A stretch of 64,000 bases of DNA from Hygrophila difformis. Taxonomy: Eukaryota; Streptophyta; Magnoliopsida; Lamiales; Acanthaceae. Position numbers and translations under genes: made by a program. Shown here one piece after another: positions 11,601-24,509 of the stretch; positions within the stretch are counted from its first letter, which is position 1; each line of letters begins with the position of its first letter. The DNA is taken from the NCBI GenBank assembly GCA_030278955.1, contig JAOANR010000001.1, positions 6,312,874-6,376,873 on the forward strand, read 5' to 3'. The notes under the pieces were generated by a model that worked only from the letters and a program-made list of their open reading frames with translations, did no database searches and was not told the DNA's origin.

Positions 11601-14600
11601 TGTTAGTTTACAATCTATCTGTGCTCTCTATTTGTTCTCTCATTAACTTTGTATTGGTTTGAATTCTATAGGCAGTCAGTTACCACAGTGCTGGTACTGT
11701 TGAGTTCATAGTTGATACACATTCAGGAGATTTCTATTTTATGGAGATGAACACTAGGCTTCAGGTGGGTTGATTTTTCTAAGCTATATCTTCTCTTCTC
11801 TATAAATATTACTGCCTATTCCTATCATGCAAATAATATTCACCTTGCAGGTTGAACACCCCGTTACGGAGATGATTGTTGGTCAAGATCTTGTGGAGTG
11901 GCAAATACGTGTTGCTAATGGTGAACCTCTTCCAGTCAGTCAATCACAGGTACCCTTGTCAGGTAAAGTTTCCTTTATGTGGAAATCTTTGACCCACCAT
12001 AGTTTAATGGAGGTGGCGTGGAGTTGAGATTGAACTAGTCTATGGACAACTTGGATAAGACACTTTAGTTCATATTGAGCATGGTCATGGACATTGCATT
12101 TGGCTTTCAAGGTTTTTGTATCACAAGTGCCATATTTTATTTGTATTTAACACTATTGCAGATCGTGGATAAATATTTTCAATTGATCGACCTTAATCCA
12201 TCCATTGTGTATTGTGTTTACAGTTAGATATAAGTTACCTCCTATTAGCTTTTTGTTTCTTGCTAAAAATGTTGATCAAGCAGAGTTATAATGTTGAGGA
12301 TGGAAATACGTTGCTGCAATCCAACTAACCTTCTGTACATGTTATGCTATTGTGTGCATTAAATGTGTTCATTATTATTTATAATGAACCATGATGTGTT
12401 AAGCCAAACTACATTTTATTTTTGAAGTGACTTATATGCGTTCATTTTTTATTTTCCTTGGGTTGAAATAATACTCTGGATGGACAAAATACCTTGTTTA
12501 TGATGAATTTTATTTTTCAGAAGCTTATAGGCTTTCCATGAGCTGCAATGGCTTTTTTTCTAAAATAATTCTTCTGTTTTGTAGATCCTTGGAATTCTAT
12601 TTGGTTGTTTTATGTCTCACTGAGTACTGCAAATTACAGGCCATGCTTTTGAAGCCCGAATTTATGCTGAGAATGTGCCAAAAGGATTTCTCCCAGCAAC
12701 TGGAATTCTGCATCACTATAATCCTGTTCAAGTTTCACAAGAAGGTACTTGAGCAAAAACTCAATTAATTGGCATGGAGCAAAACTTCAATCTTCAGCAT
12801 AAAAAACATCCCTTCTAATTAATCATGAAGTTTTGTTCATATTAACAATTGGTGCGATGAAACAAGCCTTAATATTTTTTCTGGAATGTTTTGGCATGCC
12901 CTTTGATGGCGAAATCTACCCCCCCCCCCCCCCCCCCTTCCCTCTCCCTCTCTGACACACACATGCACATTATTAATTCTCATTGAAATTTGATGTGGGA
13001 TGATCAGTTAGGGTCGAAACTGGAGTCGAGCAGGGAGACGCAGTTAGCATGCATTATGATCCTATGATAGCTAAGCTTGTGGTATGGGGACAAGACCGAA
13101 TGGCTGCATTAATTAAATTGAAGGATTGCTTGTCAAGGTTTCAGGTATACCGCTTTGGAGATAAAACTTTTTTCCAATATGCTCCATGTGAAATTTCAGT
13201 GGTCTGTTAAGTTCCATTTTTTCCCCCTAAGTTCAACCTATGGCTCTGTTCCATTTTTTGCCCTTGAATCTTCTATATCAGTATCTGAAATTAGTGTATC
13301 TTTAACATATCTTTCATTGTTCTTCAAGTACATTATATGAACCAATGTTGTGTCCTAATAAAATGAGTAGATTCTGATCATTAGTTCTACAGGTAGCAGG
13401 TTTGCCAACCAACATAGATTTTCTTTTAAAACTGGCGAACCATGGAGCTTTTCAAAATGGAGAAGTTGAGACCAATTTTATAGAGTTGCATAAGGGTGAT
13501 CTATTTATTGATCCAAATAATGAGTTATCTACACAACAAGCATACGAAGCTGCTGTACGTAGTGCTGCCATTGCAACTGCCTGTGTTTGTGATAAAGAAT
13601 TTGCGGAAATGGGACAAAGCGCACCAAATGGTTTAAAATCCTACCCTTTTTTAATAAAATAAAATAAATCTTTTTTAAAAAAAAGCTTAAAAAGACATTA
13701 TATTTTCAAAGTCCATGCCTATTACCCTTTTCAGGTAGCCTTTCTCTTTGGTATACTAATCCTCCTTTCCGAGTAAATCATTCTGCCAAGAGTTCATTGG
13801 AGCTTGAATGGGATGATGAATCTGGCAAGGGCAGCTTAAAACCCATATCAATACATGCCACTTACCTCCACAAGGGAAAATATCTAATTGAGGTTTGCTG
13901 CTTGTCTTCTTTTTGCTGGCAGATTCTTGCATTTTGGTGTGTTGACATCTTTTGAAATTTGAAAAACTTCACATCTTTGATTTATCATGAATTTTAACAT
14001 ACATTTACAGACAGAAGAAAGCAGCATCCCCAATATTGAGTTAAGTGTGGTGCACTTGAGAGAGAGTGATTTCAGAGTTGAATATGGTGGTATAAGCATG
14101 ATTGTCAGCACATCCACTTATCAGAAGGTGATTCAAAGCCCAATTTAAAAACAAGTAGATGGACTTGCCCTTGTTAATTACTATTTCATGATGGTTATGA
14201 ATTTTTGTGGGCTAAGTGGTAAGTGGCTTATTAAACCAATGTAACAAGGCCACCCATGCCTACATAGTGTGATGGGTTTTAACAGAGGTCGTCTAATATA
14301 GTACTTTGTATTTGGCTTTTGTACAAATTCTGAGAAAGCTCCTTTTGCCTTACAGGATCAGATGGAACACATTCACATTTGGCATGCATCAAGCCATCAC
14401 CAGTTTAAACGGAGAAAAGGAATTGACCTTGTTGATATTGATGAATCCCATCACAGGCCTTCTTCTGAGGCTTCAGCATCACATCCACCTGGGACGGTGG
14501 TGGCTCCAATGGCTGGTCTGATAGTCAAAGTTCTGGTGAATGATGGAACCAAAGTAGCTGAAGGCCAACCTATATTGGTCTTAGAAGCAATGAAGATGGA

Positions 14601-15039
14601 GGTTTGAGTTCCTTTCTTCCAGAAATCCTTACTTCATGCAGCTTTTATGTTTTATTACCTATTTCGTTTTCTTAAAAAGTAAAAATTTCCTTCTGCAGCA
14701 TGTTGTGAAAGCAATAACTGCTGGTTGCATCAGTGGGCTTCGGGTTACTGCTGGCCAACAAGTTTCTGATGGTGTTGTTCTATTCACTGTAAAGGTGAGC
14801 CATGCTTGTAATATCCATGCAGCCGTTACCTTGTCAGGACATCCACTTAAGCATTCCTCACTTTTTTTTTTTATGAGCCCTCACTTGAATTGCCCAATGT
14901 TTGTGAACTTTAATTTATTATGCTAGGTTGGCTAGTGATGACTAAATGTCATAGTTTGGGGATGAAAGAATGAGAGTTGAGCATATATCATTTTATTTCA
15001 TTTATGGTGATATAGACTCTTGTCCTTGAACAGGAGTGA
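8631..15039 (+). CDS. MCCA: Methylcrotonyl-CoA carboxylase alpha (biotin) subunit
   Basis: Mitochondrial biotin-dependent enzyme of leucine breakdown: this subunit carboxylates its own biotin with ATP and bicarbonate, and the beta subunit passes the carboxyl to 3-methylcrotonyl-CoA. I assembled 16 exons with GT-AG introns: 8631-8963, 9348-9469, 9561-9708, 10147-10284, 10500-10595, 10689-10748, 11672-11764, 11851-11962, 12640-12744, 13008-13144, 13393-13630, 13735-13892, 14011-14127, 14356-14601, 14699-14794 and 15034-15039. All junction phases agree and give 734 residues, the usual plant length. Visible are a basic, Arg-rich N-terminus suited to mitochondrial import, the biotin carboxylase start [13 protein letters not shown] (about 39-51), the ATP-grasp GGGGKG loop (about 197-202), [13 protein letters not shown] (about 325-337), and the biotin site EAMKM with Lys about 699, 35 residues from the end as in biotin domains. 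The last exon adds only Glu and the stop. The start codon is the only one leading directly into the transit peptide. Confidence 0.97.
12919..12937. repeat. Poly-C tract in MCCA intron 9
   Basis: A run of 19 C residues followed by a pyrimidine-rich stretch (CCCTCTCCCTCTCTGACACAC). It lies inside intron 9 between exons ending at 12744 and starting at 13008. The exact length in an assembly is unreliable because long homopolymers are error-prone. Confidence 0.9.
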
Positions 15040-16481
15040 ATTGTGGAAGATGTCCCAGAATTATTCGTGGCCGTGGGATCTGGAATGGATGATGGGAGTA
15101 AAGCCCTTATAGCCTTAATCACCTTGCTGGATATAGCTGTTTCTTATAAGTTATAAATCCATTTTGGATCTAATCTGTGACTATTAACTATTACCAAATA
15201 TATAAAAACAGAAACCGGGAAAATGTTTCCCATTTTAATTCGCTTAATCACTTCTTCACCATATCTGTTGATTTTAATGAATCATTGCCCATGTGAATAT
15301 GTTCTTTGTTAGTTATGTTAGTCAGTAGATTCCATGTTTGGTCATATGTGATTTAATCTCAAGTCCCTAAACTACTAGAGCTGAATTATTCTTTTATTCA
15401 TCAGGGTTTTGCTACTGCTAATGCTTTCATTTTTGAGGGATCGAATTCCGAATACTATTTACCCTTGAAATGCAAACCTGGCTACCCCTAATTTATTCCC
15501 CTATTGGCCTATTATCCAATGTGGGGTAGTATTTTTATTACCATTATGATGGCATTATTGCCTTGCTAAGACTTTGACACTCCAATCCAATCCCATGCTG
15601 CCAAACTACATGAATTGATAGTTATCATTTGTGCTGCTTTGGAGCATTCGGTGGTGGAGCCCAGTCATGGTGCACCCATCAATGTTCTGCAGCATTTTTC
15701 CTTTTTTACTATTCGCAGAAGACAAACAGGTTTTAACCTTTCATTAATTGCACGTAGCAGGGTGGTACAGAAATTGATACTGGTAGCTTTCTTGAATTCT
15801 TTATCCTGGCCCCCATAATTTTGTGTTTCTTTTGTTTGTTATGCTGAGTTCATTACACTGAAACGAAGGGGAATTCTTAGGTGATGATTCTTTTTCAATT
15901 TGATTTTTGATGGGAGTATAAGTGGTGGCGCCGTTGGATGGGATTGCGAAACTACTACTCCTCAGCTGGATAGAATAATTCACCCGTGCACTCCAATAAT
16001 TATTCAGATCTTGTCTTGTCAATAAGCGCACGGGTCCGACTTGGTATACCTCTCCTTCATAAGCTCAATCTGCTGTCCCTTTTACATATCTATACAATGA
16101 GATGTCTTTCCTTGATAGCTTTAATTATCCTGTCTCTCTCTCTCTCTCTACACGCACACACACGCATTCTATTTCCTTATTCCCTGTCAAGGATTTAACT
16201 TTTCCCCCCTGCATCACTGGCACCTTATTTATGTCCTAGGCTCCACCCCTTCCTGCTATTTGTTAAGCAGTGTAATAACTTTCAAATCTTGTAAGGGCTG
16301 TGTTGCTCTTTCTTTATGTTTCTTTTCTTTTTTCTTACTTTCTTGGAACCCATCTTTAATTGTATTTGACATGGGCAGATAGCGCTTATCCGTATTCCTT
16401 GTTCCCCAGTTGTTTTGTTTCCTATTCCATTATTTGAGTGTCTTCATTGCTTCAATTTGTTTTCAATTTCTACCCTTAAGG
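15040..16481 (+). other. MCCA 3' UTR and Raf-like kinase upstream region
   Basis: No gene recognised between the MCCA stop and the kinase start. The first few hundred bases are likely MCCA 3' UTR. Near 16136-16170 there is a CT microsatellite (TCTCTCTCTCTCTCT) followed by CACACACACG, in a pyrimidine-rich tract common in plant 5' leaders. The kinase leader probably starts within this half, and an intron in the leader is possible (AG-rich boundary near 16375) but cannot be settled from sequence alone. Confidence 0.4.
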
Positions 16482-18668
16482 ATGGATTTGAAGAATGTGA
16501 ACAGGGAGGTTGGGACAGCCCAGAAACTTGGAGGAGGGGCCTTGGAGAAGAGGGTAAGGGATATGGGTGGTTCAGGGGATAATGGGGAAGGCTCTGTGTT
16601 CTTGAGGGCTGATATGATTGATTTCAAGACTTGGGATGTACAGATGGACAAGCATTTGACTCGAGCTTGGTCCAAAGATGCCGAGCCCCATGAATTCGAA
16701 ATGACTGAAGACTGGGAAATTGACTTGTCCAAGCTTGATATTAAAAATGTTATAGCTCATGGAACGCACGGAACGGTCTATAAAGGCATTTATGATGGCC
16801 AAGATGTTGCAGGTAAGATTTGATTCCCTCTCATCCATTTTTCTGTTAACTTTTTTTGTGGTTATAAATAGTATTATGTACAGGGTTTTCTTAAACTGTC
16901 AATCACTTCTTTGGTTGGGGATTTGGGAGAGTGGCTTGCTGTAGTAATGGATTGAACTCTGTTACATAGTATGCCTTTACTTTGGGAACCCTTGTATTGG
17001 TGCTTTGTACCATGGTAAGTCAGTTTGTGTTCTTGACAGTGTTTATTATCCATTCAACGGGTTAGATAACTTCTTTTAGGGGATAAGTCTTATGCAACGG
17101 TCCTGATGAATGCTGATTTTTATTTAAGTTGTGTTGTTCATTATCTGGCCTGTCCCTGTACAAGGGAAAAATGGATTGAACAAAGTAAGGTAATGTGCGG
17201 GCAAATGATGCAATAAGCGCAAACTTAAATCTTTTGTTCCTTGCGTGATGAAATGTGTTGGCTTACATATTAATTGAGTGCCTAACAAACTGGGAAACTT
17301 TTCAACTATAGTGAAGGTACTCGACTGGGGAGAAGATGGTAGCGCCACAGCTGCTGAGACTACTGCTCTTCGGGCATCTTTTAGACAAGAAGTGGCAGTC
17401 TGGCATAAGCTTGACCATCCCAATGTAGCTAAGGTATAGGCTCCTCGGATGTCTATGTTATTTATCCATTTTATATAATTTTCTGGGATATGATCATTCC
17501 TTCTCACAAAACTCGCTGATGATATTAGATTGTCTTTAGGATCTAATTTTCTGCCTTTCTTTGAAGTTTATTGGTGCTTCAATGGGGACGTTGAATCTTA
17601 AGTTACCTTCCGAAGGAGTTTTGGCTAGTGGATTCAATTCCCTTCCATCCACAGCATGTTGCGTTGTGGTCGAGCACATTCCAGGCGGAACGCTAAGGAA
17701 GCTCTTAATTAAGAATTGCCAGAAAAAGCTTCCATTCAAAGTTGTCATGCAACTTGCATTGGATCTTGCTAGAGGGTAAGAAAGAGATGCATCTATAATT
17801 GGCATTCCTAAATTTGGTGTCTTAAAGCAGGCCGTCACTTCTCCGTTGCACTCTGCAGCTTGAGTTACCTCCATTCAAAGAAAATCGTCCATCGTGATGT
17901 TAAGACAGAGAATATGCTGCTAGACGCTAATAGAACATTAAAAATTGCCGACTTCGGTGTAGCTCGAATTGAAGCTCAGAATCCGAGGGATATGACCGGA
18001 AACACTGGAACTCTTGGTTACATGGCGCCAGAGGTACAATTTCTTATATACTTTGCCCCCCCCCCCCCCCCATTAAGGTAATCTACTTATTTTAACCTTC
18101 CAAACTGATCAAAATCAATACCTTTAGGTGCTGGATGGCAAGCCTTACAACAGGAAATGCGATGTCTATAGTTTTGGCATATCCCTGTGGGAGATATACT
18201 GCTGTGACATGCCGTACAATGATCTCAGCTTCGCAGAGGTGTCAGCAGCTGTGGTTCAACAGGTTTGCCAATACCAATCTTCTGGATGTTATTCAAGTCC
18301 GTGTTTGTGATAATTTTCCTGCAGTTGATATATGGAGTTTGTTCAACAAAATCCACCCTTGCCCCTTTTACCTCAACAAAAACGAGTCTCTTAACTACAG
18401 TGGTACACAAATGGTCTTGCATATGCCACAATTTCACCTTCTTTTCTTTCTTCGTGTACAGAATTTGCGACCAGATGTTCCTAGATGCTGCCCGAGTGCA
18501 CTAGCAAGCATAATGCGCAAGTGTTGGGATGCAAAACCAGAAAATCGGCCGGGTATGGATGAGGTTGTACGATTGTTGGAAGCAGTGGACACCAGCAAGG
18601 GTGGGGGAATGATACCAACTGATCGTGCCGGTGTGTGCTTTTGTTTCAGCTCTGGCCGTGGTCCATAA
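16482..18668 (+). CDS. Raf-like (group C MAPKKK-like) Ser/Thr protein kinase
   Basis: Cytosolic Ser/Thr kinase of the plant Raf-like group C (AtMRK1/STY13-type proteins). Exons: 16482-16812, 17312-17433, 17567-17775, 17859-18033, 18128-18262 and 18462-18668; phases are consistent and give 392 residues. In the protein an N-terminal leader with [13 protein letters not shown] is followed by the EDWEID entry into the kinase, the Gly-rich loop HGTHGTV (about 93-99), catalytic Lys about 112 in VAVK, the catalytic loop HRDVKTEN (about 232-239), DFG (252-254) and APE (277-279). The C-terminal KGGGMIP segment and Cys-containing tail are typical of the group. I chose the ATG at 16482 because frames upstream encode only a hydrophobic, leader-like stretch. 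The loop residue His where relatives have Phe/Ser (GTHGTV) is slightly unusual. Substrate cannot be read from sequence. Confidence 0.94.
18056..18071. repeat. Poly-C tract in kinase intron 4
   Basis: Sixteen C residues begin 22 bp after the donor site at 18034, in the 94-bp intron between exons ending at 18033 and starting at 18128. The short intron and homopolymer are worth noting because the length of such runs is often miscounted in assemblies. Confidence 0.88.
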
Positions 18669-19380
18669 ACTCATTCATTCATCTCCCCGTGCATTCGCAC
18701 CACTGAATTTACTGTCCAAAAAATACATGGCCGGCTAAAGGGAATGGTAGCATCATATTTGTGGCAGTTAGTTCATTTTGTCCTCTGTTAAAAAGCTTAT
18801 GCAGCAGCCAAGGGATATTTATGCAGATACTCTTACAAATGTCTTCGGCGTTGTGTTTTTCAGCCTTAGGACAAAAGTATTATGGTGTTATAAGATTTGT
18901 GTAATTGTGAACTTGTACATGGCATATCTCATACTATGGGATGTATGGAAGCGAGTAGATCCACTGGCAGATAGTAGATTGGAAGAGAAGATTGTCTCAC
19001 AGTTCTCTTCGAATCCGCCGTTAGCAGATACACTAACTCCCAAATATCCACTATATATTTGTTAAAATATATATAGCTCCAGAGATTATTTATATGGTTT
19101 TAGACTTTTGATAGTAGTATGAATTGTTTTTGTACTGTCATTTGAAAACCCTAATCCTAAATTGAATGGGGAAGACGGTCCATTCCTCATTTGTTCTCCA
19201 AAATTTGATTGTTTGATAATGAAGTAATGAACATAGATTTATGTAATATTTAAAATTGAGGGGATCATTTTGTAGTTTAACTAAAGTGGCAGGGTAGCAA
19301 AGCAAATATCCTTATATCCATAAAGGGTTCACTCCCGTCCGGCCCCATCCTCCAACACATTTAGATGGGAAGAGGACCCA
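18669..19380 (+). other. Kinase 3' UTR and spacer
   Basis: Sequence after the kinase stop at 18668. A 95-codon open frame at 18778-19065 has no recognisable domain and lies where the 3' UTR is expected; I regard it as chance. From about 19330 the sequence becomes the leader region of the next gene (BUD32). Confidence 0.5.
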
Positions 19381-20921
19381 CCATATTAGGGTTGCAGTTT
19401 GCTTGGCTCAGTTGTCTGTAGTCTTTCCCGCTCAGTTCATTTCTCCGTTATTCTTCATAGCCTTCGTGGGTATCCGTCGCCCGCCGCCGTTTCACTTCCA
19501 GCAGGTACTGTCTTCTATCTTTGAACCTCCAGTTCGTCAGTAGATTGCCTCAGAAAGTTTAGGAATTTGTCTGTGGCTGTTTTGTCTCTTTCGTTATAGC
19601 GGCTGTGATTGCGAATCCTTCCGTCGCTGAATGTGTTTATGGAATGAATCTCTGCTTCTAGTTGTGAAATTTTATTGGGAATTTCTTTGAATTTCAGTTA
19701 ATACAAACGTAATATGTGAATCTAAATTGTTTTAAATAAATGTTTGAAAGTTAGGTTGCATAATATGAGTATGAGTATTTGTGATATTTTTTAAAATGGT
19801 TGGGCCACTGTTCTTAATTTTCACAGGTTGTTAGGGTGTGTTTGATATCATTTCAAGAATTTATTCATGAGATAAATCAAAAGACATTTGACTGCCGAAT
19901 TTTTACTAGTATTTTATTTATTTTATGGTCAGGACATGAACGTTAGTAAGTTTGTTGATCAATTGCTTCTGTTTAAATCTGTAAAGCCATGCTTCTGTTT
20001 TCCTGGAGCACTCATTTAAGTAGTGATTATTGTCAATTCTTATAATCTCTTGTTTGATATTGGAATTTTATTCTCTAAAATTATTTTTGAAATTTTTAAA
20101 TTCGGTTCGCTTCAGTTTATATTATTTGCAAATAGAAGATTATTTTTTCAGTTAACCATAATTTTAGTTAGTCGGGGATCAAATTTGCCATATTACAGCT
20201 TAGTTCGGTTCTGTTCAGTTCGAGTAATCCGCGAATAATAGGATTGTTCTCGGTTAATCGAATTTTTGGGTTCAGTTTCGTTTAGTAACTTTGAATATTT
20301 TCTCGGTTTGGTTTGGTTGGCAAATACTTAAAGACCCCGAGTATTCGAACCGTGCCCGGTGCCCACCCCTACGTTTGAGTGTGTTATATTTTGTACTACT
20401 GTTTATGTTTTCTCTTTATGGTATTCCTTTGGGTCTTGACTGTTTTATTCCTTTGTTTTCGTAGGATTGTGGTTGCATGTAATTTCGGTTTTTTGTCGTG
20501 TTTATTAGCTGTAGACTAATCTAATGCGGTTCGTTTCTTATTATTAGTAAATATTTAAAGTTTTTCCTGTAATCGAAATTTTGGTTGAGTAAAATATTTT
20601 TATGATAATTTTGGTTTGGTTAGAATAACTCCCAAAATACGGGTTGCGGTTTGAAATATTTGTCTGGTTCTTTACCAATACCTGCAAAATTCATGTTAGC
20701 CTATCTGTGCCCATCCCTAGGTACAACTCTTATCTATCTAGTCCTAACTTTTTGACTAGACTAATTTGCATGGTGTAATTTCTGTTTGTGTAAATTGTTG
20801 TGTTGGTTTGCTGGCAAATAAAATTTTTGTGCGTTTGTTCTTCATATGTTGCAATATACTGTATTATTCCAGCTGTAGATGGAACTTCAGCTTTAAAGTT
20901 GATTTTGTGTTCGTTTTCAGT
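19380..20921 (+). other. BUD32 5' leader with long leader intron
   Basis: A probable non-coding first exon ends at CCAGCAG followed by GTACTG near 19505-19511, and the coding exon begins after TTTTCAG at 20920, so a leader intron of about 1.4 kb is likely. The intron contains old transposon remnants: near 20095-20370 and 20540-20720 strings such as TTCGGTTCGCTTCAG and GTGCCCACCCCT match the ends of the hAT-like family at 42.1-43.9 kb. Exon position is inferred from splice-like signals only. Confidence 0.5.
20095..20365. mobile_element. Degenerate hAT-like remnant in BUD32 leader intron
   Basis: The right end CCGTGCCCGGTGCCCACCCCT resembles the right ends CCGTGCCCACCCCT of the elements at 42.7-43.9 kb, and the body has the same GGTTCG/AATCCGCG/TTCGGTT character. 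The left end is not clear and no TSD is evident, so boundaries are approximate. A second similar piece lies at about 20540-20720. Confidence 0.4.
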
Positions 20922-22528
<1,607 letters not shown>

Positions 22529-23315
22529 CCTATCCAACTACCTACTATACAACCAAGGTAAAACTATCACAAATCTTTTGGTGATAATAATATTTCAAAC
22601 GGATCTGGACCCATTTTCTGAAACGTGTACAATTTGTAGTGTTGTCACCTAAACATTTAAACCCTGTATGCCCAAAAAAACTATTCATCATGACAGTTGT
22701 TTCATTATTATATTGATTTGCAGATATTTCTGAAATGGGAGAGTGATAACGGATGCAGAATTCAAGAGAGTTCGTATTGTAACATAGTAATTTATACTCA
22801 CACTCACTGAGTTCCTTCTTAGTATATCTATCTGTTCTAAAGCACGTTTTAATGTGTCCTTGAAATGTTTTCTTCTTGGTTTCTGTACCAAAGTATCATT
22901 GACTCCTTGATTGATAATTGATTCAAGGAATGAAGTAATTAAATTCCTGTCACTAATTGGTTAACCCAATTCTTAAACTTTAGTAATCCACCGTTAGTTA
23001 ACAATCATTAATAGCCTAGAACCCGTTAGTGAACAATCATTAATGGCCTAGTTCTATTTTTCATTGATTCACAGTGTGGTTTTTTCCTTGTTTAGGGCTG
23101 AATCTAAGTCTATTGTCAGAATACTTAACTTGAACTTAACAGTAGCATACTTTTAAGTTGTTAAAACCTGAGCTCGTTGAGTATGACCCGAGTTGGATTT
23201 ATTAATTGCTTTTTGTTTTTAGTATTATTGATATTTAATTTGAATTTCTGTCTATCTGTTGATCCTTTTGGTCGAGCCATTGTCTCACTATTTTAGGCTT
23301 GACTTTTGACTTGTG
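22529..23315 (+). other. BUD32 3' UTR and spacer
   Basis: AT-rich non-coding sequence following BUD32. It holds a short imperfect tandem duplication of about 31 bp: CCGTTAGTTAACAATCATTA at 22991 and CCGTTAGTGAACAATCATTA at 23023. No gene seen. Confidence 0.55.
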
Positions 23316-23323
23316 ATTAAAAG

Positions 23324-23963
23324 TAGACCCGACAATATGGGTAAATACACGTAGACACGACACGTACACGATCTGTGTTTTACATGTACGGGTCTTCAAA
23401 AAACAGATACGGGTCAAAACAGGTCGATCCGTTTAGTACACGAATACAATTTGGGTCAAATGCAGGTTTATCTGTTTTACCCGAATTGACCTGTATTTTA
23501 CCTGTATATTGTAACATCCCGAGTATTTAATATTAATTATTTAAGTTATTTTTTATATTTTTATTATTTCAAGTATGGGTTCATGGGTTTAGAATGTTTG
23601 AAGATGAATTGCTGAGTCTATTAGGAATTTTAAGATTTGAATTATGGGAATGTAATATTTTATACGAAGTATTTTATTTTAAAAGTTTAAAAAGTAATTT
23701 GATATAATTTAGTAGAATAGAAGTAAATAGGCAAAATACAGATAAACAGGTCACAGGTAAATTCGACACGCGTGTCCACATGTTCAAATTCACGTGTATA
23801 CAGGTTGACACGCATGTGATCCGTTTTTGAAACAGGTCGTGTACAGGTTTTGAAATACGGGTAAATTCTAAAAACAGGTCGTGTACAGATACAGATCAAA
23901 CAGGTAAACAGGTACTTGACACATATAACATACACGACCTGTTTACCCATATTGCCAGGTCTA
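23324..23963. mobile_element. Non-autonomous hAT element, 640 bp
   Basis: Flanked by the identical 8-bp TSD ATTAAAAG (23316-23323 and 23964-23971). Terminal inverted repeats: TAGACCCGACAATATGGGTA on the left and, inverted, TAGACCTGGCAATATGGGTA on the right. The subterminal regions are filled with short repeats of the type ACAGGTCGTGTACAG and ACACGACACG in both orientations, as expected for hAT transposase-binding motifs. A block near 23510-23700 (starting GTAACATCCCGAGT) lacks those motifs. No transposase coding sequence. Confidence 0.88.
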
Positions 23964-23971
23964 ATTAAAAG

Positions 23972-24492
23972 TACCCTCTTATGCACTATATACAAATTAA
24001 TGAGGAGATAAGTGTATGAATGAATAATGGTACACATTTTTTATTTTATCTAATTGCAAACTAGACACTTCTCCCTCTAATATTTTTCTTAAATAAATAT
24101 AAGCGACCAATTACAAAGAAAAAAAAAGAGTGATAGGTTTGTAGGTGACTTGTTCACCACTTGTTATTACTCTATGTTTCGCAATCAATGTTTCTAGAAT
24201 TCTCACATTTATTGATAAAAAATGGGAAAAATACCAAATCACTCATATTTAAGGCATATAAGTATTAGTTCTTTTAAAAAATTGGGATAAAACTGAAAAA
24301 ATAAAATTCAATTTTGCATTATGTAACGAAATGGCATTTACTTGAAGCACAATATTTTTCTCTAGAACAACATTTATTGTAGACAGAAGAATGGACTATT
24401 GAATTTTATAAGCCTATTTTATTTATTAGTTACTAAAATATTTTATTTATTGATTGATTAATAAGTAGTACGATATATATTTTTTTGCGGAA
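23972..24492. other. AT-rich spacer
   Basis: No gene or clear element. At 24465-24509 the string AGTACGATATATATTTTTT appears twice about 28 bp apart, the second copy forming part of the LINE target site. Confidence 0.5.
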
Positions 24493-24509
24493 CTAGTACG
24501 ATATATATT

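Noticed and set aside
18778..19065. 95-codon frame after the kinase gene
   Set aside because: Lies in the expected 3' UTR, no recognisable domain, no splice or promoter context.
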